NCBI GenBank assembly: GCA_007280275.1
Contig: QYQB01000335.1
Location: 1-37,249, forward strand
Length of the DNA stretch: 37,249 nt
DNA from: a bacterium
Lineage (GTDB): Bacteria > Bacteroidota > Ignavibacteria > UBA10030
Direction of reading: 5' to 3'
Under the pieces are notes generated by a model. It was not told the DNA's origin. It saw nothing but the letters and a program-made list of their open reading frames with translations, and ran no database searches. Position numbers and translations under genes: made by a program. Positions 36,025 to 37,249 of the stretch are shown here, one piece after another (the stretch's first letter is position 1; each line of letters starts with the position of its first letter).

Positions 36025-36516
36025 TTACTGCTTCTTCAACAATTCCTTCAGGAACACTAAATCAAGCTGATCTTTTTCGCGTCGTGTCTGTTTGAGCTTC
36101 CACAACAACTCGGGACTAGCAAACGAAATTGTGACGCCTTTGATATCGACGAACATCACGTCCGCTTTTGCTTCTTCATATTCGATTCCACAAGCGGATT
36201 TCATCAAGTCAACAACGAACTCGTCCGCAACTCTAACCACGGAATACTTGTCTACATCATCTGAGGCCAGATCCCGCACGGCCTGGTCCGGGAGCAGCAT
36301 CAGTGCTCGTCGAACACGCTCTTGATTTCCCGCGGAAGGATCGATCAACAGGTCAATATCTTCTGTTGCTCTTACAAAACCGGCCTGCACCATTGCCATT
36401 CCGCCTATGACGATGTAGCTCGCTCCAGCGTCGTTGAGACCGCGGCAAAGCTTGAGGAGATCGGTCAAAGAAGGCGGTCTGGATTCTCTCGTCTGGCCAT
36501 CATTCGTATCGACCAT
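36025..36516 (-). CDS. Nucleotidyltransferase-fold protein (AbiEii-like)
   Basis: A 163-residue protein with the nucleotidyltransferase signature GGMA (38-41) and the acidic pair in ATEDIDLLID (Asp53, Asp55). The C-terminus has SPELLWKLKQTRREKDQLDLVFLKELL, typical of this small stand-alone group. Relatives include toxin-like and uncharacterised proteins. Its start overlaps the upstream small gene by 52 nt, in another frame, so the two are probably coupled. It does not belong to the polysaccharide pathway. A toxin-antitoxin role is only a possibility. Confidence 0.8.
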   Translation of the reverse strand: MVDTNDGQTRESRPPSLTDLLKLCRGLNDAGASYIVIGGMAMVQAGFVRATEDIDLLIDPSAGNQERVRRALMLLPDQAVRDLASDDVDKYSVVRVADEFVVDLMKSACGIEYEEAKADVMFVDIKGVTISFASPELLWKLKQTRREKDQLDLVFLKELLKKQ

Positions 36517-36689
36517 TGTTGACTCTCTTCAAAACTGGAGAAACGGTAGAGGCCCTTGGGAATGAAGGGCTTCGATCCACGTAACAATTGAGCAAGTTCC
36601 AGGAACGGAGCCGCCGTTGTCAGGTTCGCATTTCCCTTTTTCCTCTTCCCGACGATCTTTATTGATTCTTTTGGTGTCTCGTTATCCAT
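36465..36689 (-). CDS. Small partner protein of the nucleotidyltransferase, 74 aa
   Basis: The frame is open to 36764, but ATG 36689 (MDNETPKESIKIVGKRKK) removes an arginine-rich leader without support. The protein is basic, and its C-terminal GLYRFSSFEESQQWSIRMMARR matches a small protein commonly encoded just before such nucleotidyltransferases. It overlaps the following gene by 52 nt. This arrangement is like a two-gene toxin-antitoxin or accessory unit. No DNA-binding motif is obvious. Confidence 0.65.
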   Translation of the reverse strand: MDNETPKESIKIVGKRKKGNANLTTAAPFLELAQLLRGSKPFIPKGLYRFSSFEESQQWSIRMMARRENPDRLL

Positions 36690-36814
36690 ACAATCTTTCA
36701 ACAGAATAGCAACCAGCGGCCGGCCGTCAGTGAAAAGTAGACAGAGAACAGTCCGCCTACGCAATCGCGCTTCCGCCTACACAAGGATCGTTACGGCGGA
36801 CAGGTCGGTGGATA

Positions 36815-36838
36815 AATGAACAGTGAATAGTAAACAGT
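36815..36838. repeat. Short heptamer run related to AGTGAAC
   Basis: AATGAAC, AGTGAAT, AGTAAAC and a partial fourth unit, in the same phase and orientation as the array at 35940-36009. Confidence 0.7.
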
Positions 36839-36886
36839 TGTGATGGCGCTCCACATCAGTTGCTCTCGTCCGCTTGGATCCATAAC

Positions 36887-36918
36887 TGTGAACAGTTAAC
36901 GGTAAACAGTAAACAGTG
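36887..36918. repeat. Short heptamer run related to AGTGAAC
   Basis: TGTGAAC, AGTTAAC, GGTAAAC, AGTAAAC and a partial unit. It lies directly 3' of the truncated four-helix-bundle gene. Confidence 0.7.
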
Positions 36919-36928
36919 GGTCGATCAC

Positions 36929-37072
36929 TTAAGGCTTCGGGAAAGCCCACTGAGCAATCAGACCAAAGCCCCCTTTCGCAGGGAATGATTCCGTCATCTT
37001 GTAGATATCGGTCACGAGATCTATGGCTCTTTGCCAGAGAGTCAGTTTCTTGTGCGGCCTGGGGTTGATCAT
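36929..37072 (-). pseudogene. Truncated four-helix-bundle protein (23S rRNA intervening-sequence type)
   Basis: ATG 37072 to TAA 36929, 47 codons. The peptide matches the first helix of the four-helix-bundle family: PHKKLTLWQRAIDLVTDIYK (6-25), then MTESFPAKGGFGLIAQ. Intact members are about 115-125 residues and continue with three more helices (QMRRAAVSIPSNIAEG type). Here the frame ends after Gln41 plus six unrelated residues. Heptamer repeats flank it on both sides, which suggests the loss happened at or near them. Confidence 0.65.
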
Positions 37073-37079
37073 AGCAACA

Positions 37080-37107
37080 TTTCACGGTTCACTGTTGACT
37101 GTTTGCT
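37080..37107. repeat. Inverted heptamer run (reverse complement of AGTGAAC type)
   Basis: In phase: TTTCACG, GTTCACT, GTTGACT, GTTTGCT, i.e. the complement of CGTGAAA, AGTGAAC, AGTCAAC, AGCAAAC. It lies between the truncated four-helix-bundle gene and the terminal nucleotidyltransferase fragment, in the opposite orientation to the other three runs. Confidence 0.65.
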
Positions 37108-37114
37108 GCTTGTG

Positions 37115-37249
37115 TCATACGCGAACGCCATCTCTTTCGACGTTCATATGGAATGGCATCGCACGATACAACGGCGCGTCCCATTGTTGACGACTATACA
37201 CCATTGCTAAGAGGACTTTTCCCGTTTCCAGCTCTATAGGATACAGCTG
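37115..37249 (-). CDS. 3' end of a nucleotidyltransferase-domain protein (5' part beyond the window)
   Basis: Forty-four codons and a TGA stop at 37115. The tail reads ...VLLAMVYSRQQWDAPLYRAM and ends in NVERDGVRV, the usual ending of MNT-type nucleotidyltransferases (VYSxxEW ... PFxxNVxREG). The catalytic GS-DxD part would lie outside the window. It is one of two nucleotidyltransferase genes in this accessory patch. Confidence 0.65.
   Translation of the reverse strand, partial: QLYPIELETGKVLLAMVYSRQQWDAPLYRAMPFHMNVERDGVRV

Noticed and set aside
36777-37085. 102-codon minus-strand frame
   Set aside because: It is out of frame with the recognisable four-helix-bundle fragment at 36929-37072 and runs through heptamer repeats.

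Overview
This window is most of a surface-polysaccharide (O-antigen, capsule or exopolysaccharide) biosynthesis locus from a Gram-negative-type (diderm) bacterium. Evidence for the envelope type is an outer-membrane Wzi-like barrel, a Wzz-type chain-length protein, an SLBB export-domain fragment, and Wzx and Wzy. Almost every real gene is on the minus strand, so the locus reads from high to low coordinates. Moderate GC, mixed Shine-Dalgarno use, several TTG/GTG starts and heptamer-rich intergenic repeats would suit an uncultured member of the FCB group (Ignavibacteriota-like). That placement is a guess; no rRNA or marker gene is present.

Layout in transcription order. (a) 37.2-35.9 kb is an accessory patch: the 3' end of a nucleotidyltransferase, a truncated four-helix-bundle (23S rRNA intervening-sequence type) gene, a small-protein/nucleotidyltransferase pair overlapping by 52 nt, and four stretches of an AGTGAAC-type heptamer repeat. 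(b) 35.9-34.2 kb holds an apparent wzz-start/wza-end remnant and an intact wzz. (c) 33.4-28.4 kb holds wzx, wzy, a sugar-nucleotide epimerase and a GT2 glycosyltransferase. (d) 28.1-25.6 kb is a WbpG-HisH-HisF sugar-amidination module. (e) 24.9-18.0 kb holds a bi-domain oxidoreductase, a cytoplasmic-looking heparinase II/III protein, a GT4 glycosyltransferase and a methyltransferase. (f) 18.0-14.0 kb holds a PglC-like initiating phosphoglycosyltransferase, a UlaG-like metallo-hydrolase, a Rossmann-like protein and a GT2/zinc-dehydrogenase fusion, closely packed. (g) 13.8-7.1 kb holds a family I CoA-transferase, an SDR reductase, a PglD-like acyltransferase and two DegT-type aminotransferases. 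(h) 6.6-1.1 kb holds Wzi, a radical-SAM protein and a PglF/WbpM-like dehydratase. (i) A VanZ-family gene runs off the left edge.

Proposed working model: PglF-, PglE- and PglD-like enzymes make a 2,4-diamino-2,4,6-trideoxy primer sugar (bacillosamine type) that PglC loads onto undecaprenyl phosphate. Three glycosyltransferases extend it. One sugar carries an acetamidino group made by WbpG-HisH-HisF. The CoA-transferase and SDR may supply an unusual (hydroxy)acyl-CoA for N-acylation. Wzx, Wzy and Wzz export and polymerise the unit, and Wzi holds it at the surface. The most unusual parts are the GT2-dehydrogenase fusion with its two coupled partners, the CoA-transferase/SDR pair inside a glycan locus, the wzz/wza remnant, and a previously unseen-looking pair of tiny plus-strand ORFs at 0.7-1.0 kb.
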